64,000 nt of DNA from Pseudomonas sp. ML2-2023-3 (GTDB taxonomy: Bacteria; Pseudomonadota; Gammaproteobacteria; Pseudomonadales; Pseudomonadaceae), in the NCBI RefSeq assembly GCF_037055275.1, contig NZ_CP146343.1, positions 1,956,501 to 2,020,500 on the forward strand. The letters are read 5' to 3'. The first letter of the stretch is position 1. Each line of letters starts with the position of its first letter. The position numbers were made by a program, and so were the translations under genes. Below, in pieces: positions 57,490-64,000 of this stretch. A model generated the notes under the pieces. The model did no database searches. It worked only from the letters and a program-made list of their open reading frames with translations, and was not told the origin of the DNA.

Positions 57490-58473
57490 TTATTCGGGCT
57501 GGTGAATATGCCCGAACAGTTCCTGGGCAAAGCGCACGCGCTCTTCCGGGGTTTCCTTGATGCCTTTGGCTGCCAGCTCTTCGAGGTGAGCCTCGACCGC
57601 ATGGGTGCGCAGGGTCAGGCCACAGTCGTTGGCGATCTGGATATTCAGGCCCGGGCGGGCGTTGAGCTCCAGAATCAGCGGGCCTTTGTCCTGGTCAAGC
57701 ACCATGTCGACACCGATGTATCCCAGGCCGCACAGCTCGTAACATCCGGCCGCCAGTTTCATGAAACCGTCCCAGTTGGGCAGTTGCACGCCATCCACCG
57801 CATTGGTGGTGTCGGGGTGTTTGCTGATGATGTTGTTCAGCCAGGTACCGCGCAGGGTCAGGCCAGTGGCCAGATCCACGCCCACACCGATGGCGCCCTG
57901 GTGCAGGTTGGCCTTGCCGCCCGATTGACGGGTCGGCAAACGCAGCATGGCCATCACCGGATAGCCCATCAGTACGATGATGCGGATATCCGGCACACCT
58001 TCGTAGCTGATGCTTTTGAAGATCTGGTCCGGCGTAACACGGTACTCGATCAGTGCCCGGTCACGGTGGCCGCCCAGGGAGTAGAGGCCGGTCAGGATGC
58101 TGGAGATCTGATGCTCGATTTCTTCATGGCTGATGATCTTGCCCGAGACCGTACGAAAACGGTCTTCGAAACGATCGGCGATCACCAGAATGCCATCACC
58201 GCCCGCACCTTGTGCAGGCTTGATCACGAAGTCGCTGCGATCACCGATGATTTCATCAAGCTTGTCGATTTCTTTCTCGGTGGAAATCACGCCGTACATT
58301 TCGGGCACGTGAATGCCCGCTTTGATGGCGCGTTCCTTGGTGATGATCTTGTCATCCACAATCGGGTACAGGCTGCGTTTGTTGTACTTGAGTACATAGT
58401 CCGCATTGCGCCGATTGATGCCCATGATGCCCTTGGCTTCCAGGGCCTTCCAGGTCTTCCAGAAGCCGAACAT
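57490..58473 (-). CDS. RimK-related ATP-grasp protein (alpha-L-glutamate-ligase-like)
   Basis: 327 residues of the ATP-grasp fold. FVIKPAQGAGGDGILVI is the ATP-binding loop, and LELNARPGLNIQIAN holds metal-binding residues. The family is annotated as alpha-L-glutamate ligase-like, but no substrate is established. It overlaps the 7TM gene by one base and forms an operon with it and a retropepsin-like gene. Confidence 0.85.
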   Translation of the reverse strand: MFGFWKTWKALEAKGIMGINRRNADYVLKYNKRSLYPIVDDKIITKERAIKAGIHVPEMYGVISTEKEIDKLDEIIGDRSDFVIKPAQGAGGDGILVIADRFEDRFRTVSGKIISHEEIEHQISSILTGLYSLGGHRDRALIEYRVTPDQIFKSISYEGVPDIRIIVLMGYPVMAMLRLPTRQSGGKANLHQGAIGVGVDLATGLTLRGTWLNNIISKHPDTTNAVDGVQLPNWDGFMKLAAGCYELCGLGYIGVDMVLDQDKGPLILELNARPGLNIQIANDCGLTLRTHAVEAHLEELAAKGIKETPEERVRFAQELFGHIHQPE

Positions 58474-60005
58474 CAGGAGTCAGCCTTCAAGAACGCTTTG
58501 AAACGCACCAGCTCGGTCAGGCGGTAGCCGCGATAGCGACCCATTGCCAGCATAAAGCCAACCATGATCAGCAGGACTGCCGGGAAGGTAAACACGAAGT
58601 AGACCAGTTCCGGGATGCTCATCACCAGGTACGCCAGTGTGGCGGCGAACAGTGTGCCGATTGCGACTTTCATCGCATGCCCGCCACCTCGTTCTTCCCA
58701 TGTGATCGACAGGCGCTCGATGGTCATTGTCAGAATCACCATCGGGAACAGTGCCACGGAAAGTCCGCGCTCCAGGCCCAGCTTGTGGCTGAACAGGCTG
58801 ATGGCTGCGATCAATATCACCACGAACGTCAGCACCACTGACAGGCGCGGCAGCATTTGCAGTTTCAAGTGTTCAAGGTAGGAACGCAGCGTCAGCCCGA
58901 GTGCGGTGATCACTGTAAACAGGATGATCCCGAAGCCCAGCTGGGTTTCGCGGAAGGCCAGGGCGATCAGTACCGGGGTAAATGTACCCAGGGTTTGCAG
59001 GCCGATCAGGTTGCGCAGAATCAGGATCACCAGCACGCCAATCGGGATCATCACCATGATCATGAAGGTTTGCTGGGTCTGCAGCGGCAAGCCGTAGAGC
59101 GAGTACTCAAGGAAGTTGGCGTCGGTGTTTTCGTCTGTCAGCTTGGCCAGGCGAATGGCGTTCATTTCGCTGTTGTTCAGGCTGAAGGTGACGTTGGGTT
59201 TTTTACCGCCATCGACCGTGACCATCGGCTCGTCACCGATCCACCACAACAGGCGGTCATTCGGCAGGCCTTGCTCGCCGGTCTCGGGGTTGAAGTACAG
59301 CCAGTCGTTGCCGTTAAAGCTGCGCAGCCACAATTCCGGGCTTTGCGGCTGATCGGCCACCAGGCGGATGGTGTGGACCTTTTCCATCGGTACGTGGGCA
59401 ATCGACAGCAGCAACTCGATGACCTGGGCCTTGTGTGCGGTCGACGGATCGCCAGCCAGCAGCAGCTTTACATTGTCATCATTGGGGTTGCTGACGCGTT
59501 TGATGGTCTCGCTGATAAAGGTTTCGACATCGGCAGAGTGCTGGCGGATCGGTGCGAGCAATGCTTCGGCAGCGATTTTTTCCGGGCCTTCCACGGCAAT
59601 GCTGTCGCGGAATACCGGCCCTTTGATCTTGGTCTTGTCGCCCGAGTAGCGCTTGGTCAGCACCAGGCGATAGTAGAGGGTCTGCTTGCCACTGACCCGG
59701 CGTGCGGACCAGGTAACTTTGCGGTTGCCATCAACCCGGTTGACGCTCACCCCGTAGTTGTTGGAGATGAAACTCTCGTTGAGGCTGACGTAGTCGCGGT
59801 TCAGCGGCGGTACGAACATCTGGATCTTGACCGGGTCCTTGGAGCTGGCAACGAATTCGACCTTGGCGTCGATGTTCCAGAGGTCATCCGTAGCATCCTC
59901 GGTCACAGGTATGCCGAGGGCAAAAATCTGGTAGGCCGTAATCGAAATGCCCAGCACCACAAGGATGGTGATCAAGATTTTCAGGTGAAGGGTAAGAGCG
60001 CGCAT
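58473..60005 (-). CDS. Inactive-transglutaminase / 7TM-domain protein
   Basis: 510 residues. One N-terminal helix (about 9-30), a large periplasmic region with an inactive transglutaminase-like fold (about 35-300), then about seven C-terminal membrane helices starting near 310, including MIVMIPIGVLVILILRNLIG-type sequence and LVYFVFTFPAVLLIMVGFML. It is conserved in Pseudomonas but of unknown function. It sits between the ATP-grasp and retropepsin-like genes. Confidence 0.85.
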   Translation of the reverse strand: MRALTLHLKILITILVVLGISITAYQIFALGIPVTEDATDDLWNIDAKVEFVASSKDPVKIQMFVPPLNRDYVSLNESFISNNYGVSVNRVDGNRKVTWSARRVSGKQTLYYRLVLTKRYSGDKTKIKGPVFRDSIAVEGPEKIAAEALLAPIRQHSADVETFISETIKRVSNPNDDNVKLLLAGDPSTAHKAQVIELLLSIAHVPMEKVHTIRLVADQPQSPELWLRSFNGNDWLYFNPETGEQGLPNDRLLWWIGDEPMVTVDGGKKPNVTFSLNNSEMNAIRLAKLTDENTDANFLEYSLYGLPLQTQQTFMIMVMIPIGVLVILILRNLIGLQTLGTFTPVLIALAFRETQLGFGIILFTVITALGLTLRSYLEHLKLQMLPRLSVVLTFVVILIAAISLFSHKLGLERGLSVALFPMVILTMTIERLSITWEERGGGHAMKVAIGTLFAATLAYLVMSIPELVYFVFTFPAVLLIMVGFMLAMGRYRGYRLTELVRFKAFLKADS

Positions 60006-60010
60006 TTCAA

Positions 60011-60547
60011 TTACTCTGCGGTTTGAGCGTTAGCGGCGCAGGCAGGTTTGCCCGCAGCATATTTAAGACTTGGGTCAACCAGCGCATCAAAGCGTTTCAA
60101 CGCTTCGGAGCCGATCAGCAGCGGGTATTGGAACGCACTTCTATCGGTCAAGTTCACTTCGATGGTGCGTAAAGCCTTGCCCATGCAGATTTCCAGGGAA
60201 ATGACCGGGCGTGAGGTGTAGTTCTTGTCGGCCTGCGGGTCGTAGTCGCCAGAGCGGCGCTTGATCTTGCTGACCCGGGCCAGCGGGCGTTCGATGGGGT
60301 GCGAGTGAGCATCATCGATGGCCAGGTAAAAGCGTACCCAGCTCTCTCCGTCACGCTTGAAACGCTTGATGTCCCGTGCGCTGAGAGACGCGGTCTTGGC
60401 GCCGGTGTCGAGTTTGGCAGCCACCTGCAAGTTGATGCCTGCGAGTTCGGCGTATTCATTGAGGCCGTACACTGTTTTTTCGGCGCCAAGGCTCAAGCCC
60501 GGTACGCACAGCAGGCAAGCGAGGATGTAGATGGTGGGAAATTTCAT
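60011..60547 (-). CDS. Retropepsin-like aspartic protease (DUF785/RimK-C type), exported
   Basis: 178 residues from the ATG at 60547 (MKFPTIYILACLLCVPG). The signal peptide ends near Ala22. The catalytic triad DTG is at residues 47-49 in AAKLDTGAKTASLSA. The remainder is a retropepsin-like beta-barrel (LTDRSAFQYPLLIGSEAL). Databases call it ATP-dependent zinc protease, but the DTG suggests aspartic catalysis. It starts the operon with the 7TM and ATP-grasp genes. Confidence 0.82.
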   Translation of the reverse strand: MKFPTIYILACLLCVPGLSLGAEKTVYGLNEYAELAGINLQVAAKLDTGAKTASLSARDIKRFKRDGESWVRFYLAIDDAHSHPIERPLARVSKIKRRSGDYDPQADKNYTSRPVISLEICMGKALRTIEVNLTDRSAFQYPLLIGSEALKRFDALVDPSLKYAAGKPACAANAQTAE

Positions 60548-60743
60548 AAATCGGGGCACGTCTCTTGCAATCTTCAGTTCAAGGCACTGGCAGTACAGAG
60601 CAAGTTTCCTCGTGCGGCTGCCCGGTGGATGGGGGCAGGGCTGATGCGGTCAGCATTCTAACATGATGGTTTTATGGCGCCAGCGCCGGGGTGCTTTGAA
60701 CCGGGGGCAAGTCCTGTCGATTAAACCAAGGTCGTATTAGACG

Positions 60744-60755
60744 ATTGTCGACAAT
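60744..60755. promoter_or_regulatory. Putative GntR operator 1
   Basis: ATTGTCGACAAT is a perfect 12-bp palindrome 73 bp before the chosen gene start. It fits the TTGTC-GACAA type bound by FCD-subclass GntR proteins. Confidence 0.65.
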
Positions 60756-60818
60756 GTCTATTTATTCTTTGACTCTTTGCGGCTAAATGGCTAATTTTGG
60801 CGCTATTGATTTTCAAGG

Positions 60819-60828
60819 TGTCGACAAT
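60819..60828. promoter_or_regulatory. Putative GntR operator 2
   Basis: TGTCGACAAT repeats operator 1 and abuts the ATG at 60829. It contains the tail of an AAGGTG ribosome site region, so a bound repressor could block translation start. Confidence 0.6.
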
Positions 60829-61551
60829 ATGCTGCAAGCACTGGAACCTGTCCCGATCACCCAAGACGACTCGGAAACCCTCTCCGAGAACGTGTTCCGG
60901 CGTATTCAGGCAGCTATTGTCAAAGGCGAGATCGCCCCGGGCAGCAAGATCTCCGAGCCTGAACTGGCGCGCACCTACGGCATCAGCCGTGGGCCATTAC
61001 GTGAAGCCATTCATCGTCTTGAAGGCCAGCGTTTGCTGGTGCGCATACCCCATGTAGGTGCGCGGGTCGTGTCGCTGAGCCACGCCGAGCTGATCGAACT
61101 CTACGAAATTCGCGAGTCCCTTGAAGGCATGGCCTGTCGTCTGGCCGCCGAGCGCATGAGCGATGAAGACATCGCCGACTTGCGCCGGGTGCTCGAAACC
61201 CACGAGCGCGATGAAGCGTTTCAGGCGGGTGTCGGCTACTACCAGCAGGAAGGCGACTTCGATTTTCATTACAAGATCATTCAGGGCAGCGGCAACCGCA
61301 CCCTGACGCAAATGCTCTGCGGCGAGTTGTATCAATTGGTGCGCATGTACCGCATCCAGTTTTCAACGACGCCCAATCGCCCGCATCAGGCGTTTGCCGA
61401 GCATCACCGCATTCTCGATGCCATTGCCGATCGCGACGGCGAACTGGCCGAGTTGTTGATGCGCCGACATATCGGCGCCTCGAAACGCAATATTGCGCGT
61501 CACTACCAAGACGACGCCCAGCAGACAGCCACTCCACGAGGTGAGTCATGA
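60829..61551 (+). CDS. GntR-family (FCD) regulator of the 2-methylcitrate operon
   Basis: 240 residues from the ATG at 60829 ([13 protein letters not shown]), chosen over 60787 because AAGGTG lies 10 nt upstream. A winged helix ([37 protein letters not shown]) is followed by an FCD ligand domain. It overlaps prpB by 4 nt and so leads the operon. It probably represses it until propionyl-CoA metabolites accumulate. It differs from the sigma-54 activator PrpR of enteric bacteria. Confidence 0.88.
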   Translation: MLQALEPVPITQDDSETLSENVFRRIQAAIVKGEIAPGSKISEPELARTYGISRGPLREAIHRLEGQRLLVRIPHVGARVVSLSHAELIELYEIRESLEGMACRLAAERMSDEDIADLRRVLETHERDEAFQAGVGYYQQEGDFDFHYKIIQGSGNRTLTQMLCGELYQLVRMYRIQFSTTPNRPHQAFAEHHRILDAIADRDGELAELLMRRHIGASKRNIARHYQDDAQQTATPRGES

Positions 61552-62435
61552 GCAATAAGAACAGTCCAGGCCAGCGTTTCCGTGATGCAGTCGCCAGCGA
61601 ACATCCCTTGCAAGTGGTAGGCGCAATCAACGCCAACCATGCGTTGCTGGCCAAGCGTGCCGGCTTCAAGGCGATCTACCTGTCGGGTGGCGGCGTCGCT
61701 GCCGGGTCCTTGGGCGTACCGGATCTGGGTATTACCGGCCTGGACGATGTATTGACAGATGTTCGCCGCATTACCGATGTATGCGACCTGCCGCTGCTGG
61801 TGGATGTGGACACCGGTTTCGGCTCCTCATTCTTCAACGTGTCGCGCACCGTGAAGTCGATGATCAAGTTTGGCGCGGCGGCGATTCATATCGAAGACCA
61901 GGTTGGCGCCAAGCGTTGCGGCCATCGCCCAAACAAGGAAATCGTCTCGCTGCAAGAGATGGTCGACCGTATCAAGGCCGCCGTCGATGCCCGCACCGAT
62001 GACAGCTTTGTGATCATGGCGCGTACCGATGCACTGGCCGTTGAAGGTCTGGAGTCTGCCCTGGAGCGTGCAGCGGCCTGCGTTGAAGCGGGCGCGGACA
62101 TGGTGTTCCCCGAAGCCATCACCGAACTGGACATGTACAAGCTTTTCGCCAACCGGGTGAAGGCGCCGATTCTGGCCAACATCACCGAGTTCGGCGCGAC
62201 ACCGCTGTACACCACAGAGCAGCTGGCTGGCGCTGATGTCTCGCTGGTGCTGTACCCGCTGTCGGCATTCCGGGCGATGAACAAGGCGGCAGAAAACGTC
62301 TATACCGCCATCCGCCGCGACGGTACCCAGCAAAACGTGATCGACACCATGCAAACCCGCATGGAGCTATACGACGCCATCAACTATCACGAGTTCGAAC
62401 AGAAGCTCGATGCGTTGTTTGCCTCAAAGAAATAA
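61548..62435 (+). CDS. prpB: 2-methylisocitrate lyase
   Basis: 295 residues. A TIM-barrel of the isocitrate-lyase superfamily: [18 protein letters not shown], the catalytic [11 protein letters not shown] with its cysteine, and [18 protein letters not shown]. It cleaves 2-methylisocitrate to pyruvate and succinate. Translationally coupled to the regulator (ATGA). Confidence 0.95.
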   Translation: MSNKNSPGQRFRDAVASEHPLQVVGAINANHALLAKRAGFKAIYLSGGGVAAGSLGVPDLGITGLDDVLTDVRRITDVCDLPLLVDVDTGFGSSFFNVSRTVKSMIKFGAAAIHIEDQVGAKRCGHRPNKEIVSLQEMVDRIKAAVDARTDDSFVIMARTDALAVEGLESALERAAACVEAGADMVFPEAITELDMYKLFANRVKAPILANITEFGATPLYTTEQLAGADVSLVLYPLSAFRAMNKAAENVYTAIRRDGTQQNVIDTMQTRMELYDAINYHEFEQKLDALFASKK

Positions 62436-62452
62436 CAAGACGCTGTGATCCT

Positions 62453-62537
62453 GTGGGAGCGGGCTTGCTCGCGACAGGGTCAGCGCAATGATTCAGGCAA
62501 ACCGTGTTGCCTGAATTGCGAGCAAGCCCGCTCCCAC
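62453..62537. repeat. REP pair (REPIN) inside the prp operon
   Basis: GTGGGAGCGGGCTTGCTCGC and its inverted copy fill the prpB-prpC gap, as at 63751. Confidence 0.9.
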
Positions 62538-62595
62538 CTGTACATTGAATAAAGAACTTGCCGAATCCCTAACAAATTCAAGATTGGAGAGCGCA

Positions 62596-63723
62596 ATGGC
62601 CGAAGCAAAAGTATTGAGTGGTGCCGGATTACGCGGCCAGGTTGCCGGGCAAACAGCCCTGTCCACCGTAGGTCAAGAAGGTGCGGGCCTCACTTATCGT
62701 GGTTATGACGTACGTGAACTGGCAGCCGATGCCCGCTTCGAAGAAGTGGCTTACCTGCTGCTGTACGGCGAACTGCCAAGCCAAACCGAACTGGCTGCCT
62801 ACACGGCCAAGCTGCAAAAGCTGCGTGATTTGCCTCAGGCATTGAAAGAGGTGCTGGAACGCATCCCTGCCGACGCCCACCCGATGGACGTGATGCGCAC
62901 CGGTTGCTCTTTCCTGGGCAATATCGAGCCGGAGAAGGACTTTTCCGAGCAGCACGACAAGACCGACCGTCTGCTGGCAGCCTTCCCGGCGATCATGTGC
63001 TACTGGTACCGCTTCAGCCACGACGGCAAACGCATCAACTGCGTAACCGACGAAGAGTCCATCGGCGGCCACTTCCTGCACTTGCTGCACGACAAGAGGC
63101 CAAGCGAGTTGCACGTCAAAGTGATGAATGTGTCGCTGATTCTCTATGCCGAGCACGAATTCAACGCTTCGACCTTTACCGCACGGGTTTGCGCATCGAC
63201 CTTGTCCGACCTGTATTCGTGCATCACGGCGGCCATCGGCTCGCTGCGTGGCCCGTTGCACGGTGGTGCAAACGAAGCAGCGATGGAAATGATCGAGCGC
63301 TTCGGCTCGGCGCAAGAAGCGGTCGAAGGCACCCTCGGCATGCTGGCGCGCAAGGACAAGATCATGGGCTTCGGCCACGCGATCTACAAAGACAGCGACC
63401 CGCGTAACGAAGTGATCAAGGGCTGGTCGAAAAAACTGGCTGACGAAGTGGGCGACACCGTGCTGTTTCCGGTCTCCGAAGCCATCGACAAAACCATGTG
63501 GGAGCAAAAGAAGCTGTTCCCCAACGCCGATTTCTACCATGCCTCGGCGTACCACTTCATGGGAATCCCGACCAAGCTGTTCACCCCGATCTTTGTCTGC
63601 TCACGCCTGACCGGCTGGGCGGCGCATGTGTTCGAGCAGCGTGCCAATAACCGCATCATCCGTCCGAGCGCCGAGTACATCGGCGTAGAACAGCGCAAGT
63701 TCGTGCCAATCGAACGTCGCTGA
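62596..63723 (+). CDS. prpC: 2-methylcitrate synthase
   Basis: 375 residues from the ATG at 62596 (MAEAKVLSGAGLRGQ), after GGAGA. Citrate-synthase motifs: PLHGGANEAAMEM, MGFGHAIYKDSDPRN and a C-terminal NRIIRPSAEYIG. It joins propionyl-CoA with oxaloacetate. Follows prpB with a REP pair in the gap. Confidence 0.95.
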   Translation: MAEAKVLSGAGLRGQVAGQTALSTVGQEGAGLTYRGYDVRELAADARFEEVAYLLLYGELPSQTELAAYTAKLQKLRDLPQALKEVLERIPADAHPMDVMRTGCSFLGNIEPEKDFSEQHDKTDRLLAAFPAIMCYWYRFSHDGKRINCVTDEESIGGHFLHLLHDKRPSELHVKVMNVSLILYAEHEFNASTFTARVCASTLSDLYSCITAAIGSLRGPLHGGANEAAMEMIERFGSAQEAVEGTLGMLARKDKIMGFGHAIYKDSDPRNEVIKGWSKKLADEVGDTVLFPVSEAIDKTMWEQKKLFPNADFYHASAYHFMGIPTKLFTPIFVCSRLTGWAAHVFEQRANNRIIRPSAEYIGVEQRKFVPIERR

Positions 63724-63750
63724 TCAAGCAGGCAGAGAGCCGACTGAAGG

Positions 63751-63834
63751 GTGGGAGCGGGCTTGCCCGCGATGGAATCAACGCGGTTTGACTGATAAAC
63801 CCAGCGTCGGCATCGCGAGCAAGCCCGCTCCCAC
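63751..63834. repeat. REP pair (REPIN) inside the prp operon
   Basis: GTGGGAGCGGGCTTGCCCGC and inverted AAGCCCGCTCCCAC copy in the prpC-acnD gap. Confidence 0.88.
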
Positions 63835-63882
63835 ATGAGTCCTTTGCCCTTTTGTAACTACCGTGATCGAGTCCTGCGCCAA

Positions 63883-64000
63883 TGAATACTGAATTTCGCA
63901 AAACACTACCGGGCACCCGGCTGGATTATTTCGACACCCGTGGGGCAGTCGACGCGATCAAGCCCGGTGCTTACGACACCCTGCCTTATACCTCCCGCGT
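63883..64000 (+). CDS. acnD: 2-methylcitrate dehydratase, Fe/S-dependent (AcnD), N-terminal part
   Basis: The frame from the ATG at 63883 reads MNTEFRKTLPGTRLDYFDTR and leaves the window after 39 residues. This start, in this place after prpC, fits AcnD, the aconitase-like enzyme that with PrpF replaces PrpD. Only the N-terminus is seen, so another aconitase-family member cannot be fully excluded. Confidence 0.8.

Noticed and set aside
1..64000. CRISPR array, insertion sequence or prophage
   Set aside because: No regularly spaced direct repeats, transposase, integrase or phage structural genes were recognised in the window.

Overview
The window is chromosomal DNA of a Pseudomonas, most likely from the P. 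fluorescens side of the genus. This rests on recognisable gene blocks (gacS, a PirR/PirS-like pair, cysM, rlmD, relA, mazG; purM-purN; hda; a cob cluster; a prp cluster), on high-GC codon use, and on many copies of the GTGGGAGCGGGCTTGCTCGC-type REP element in gaps between genes. I saw no phage, insertion sequence, CRISPR array or plasmid gene. The species cannot be named from sequence reading alone.

Layout. 0-7.8 kb: a partial arsC, a TlpA-like lipoprotein, a META lipoprotein, a zinc-ribbon-like unknown, ldhA, the global regulator kinase gacS, and an OmpR-type response regulator with its kinase. 7.9-14.4 kb: cysM-rlmD-relA-mazG and a DUF2058 gene. 14.6-22.1 kb: purM-purN-DUF3108 on the minus strand, diverging from a DUF2066 gene, perM, hda and two NlpC/P60 lipoprotein hydrolases. 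22.2-32.8 kb: a PQQ-type sugar dehydrogenase, then a cobalamin riboswitch leading a ten-gene, tightly overlapping operon for the late steps of adenosylcobalamin synthesis (cobO, cobB, bluB, cobD, cobC, cobQ, cobU, cobT, an alpha-ribazole phosphatase gene and cobV). 32.9-37.8 kb: a MarR regulator and an MFS transporter sharing an operator-like palindrome, a 40-residue membrane ORF, a glutathione peroxidase, a FadL-like channel and two unknown small genes. 37.8-38.8 kb: about 1 kb with no gene but several inverted and direct repeats. 38.8-50.1 kb: a Sel1-like gene, rmuC, a symporter/histidine-kinase fusion (MxtR/CrbS type), a TDT transporter, an MFS-PlsC fusion, a Gdx-type SMR exporter behind a guanidine-II (mini-ykkC) riboswitch, a BASS transporter and rdgC. 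50.2-50.9 kb: a tandemly duplicated tRNA-Val/tRNA-Asp unit. 51-55 kb: a FecI/FecR/TonB-receptor iron-uptake unit with a Fur-box-like site. 55.1-60.5 kb: cysH, pabB and a three-gene ATP-grasp / 7TM / retropepsin-like locus. 60.8-64.0 kb: the 2-methylcitrate (propionate) operon: GntR regulator, prpB, prpC and the start of acnD.

Most of the window is conserved core genome. The less described parts are the guanidine-II riboswitch in front of the SMR gene, paired operator palindromes at marR/MFS and at the prp regulator, the 40-residue ORF overlapping the MFS stop, the structured 1-kb gap at 37.8-38.8 kb, the ATP-grasp/7TM/retropepsin locus, and REP elements placed inside the prp operon. I found no clear candidate for a wholly new multi-gene system.
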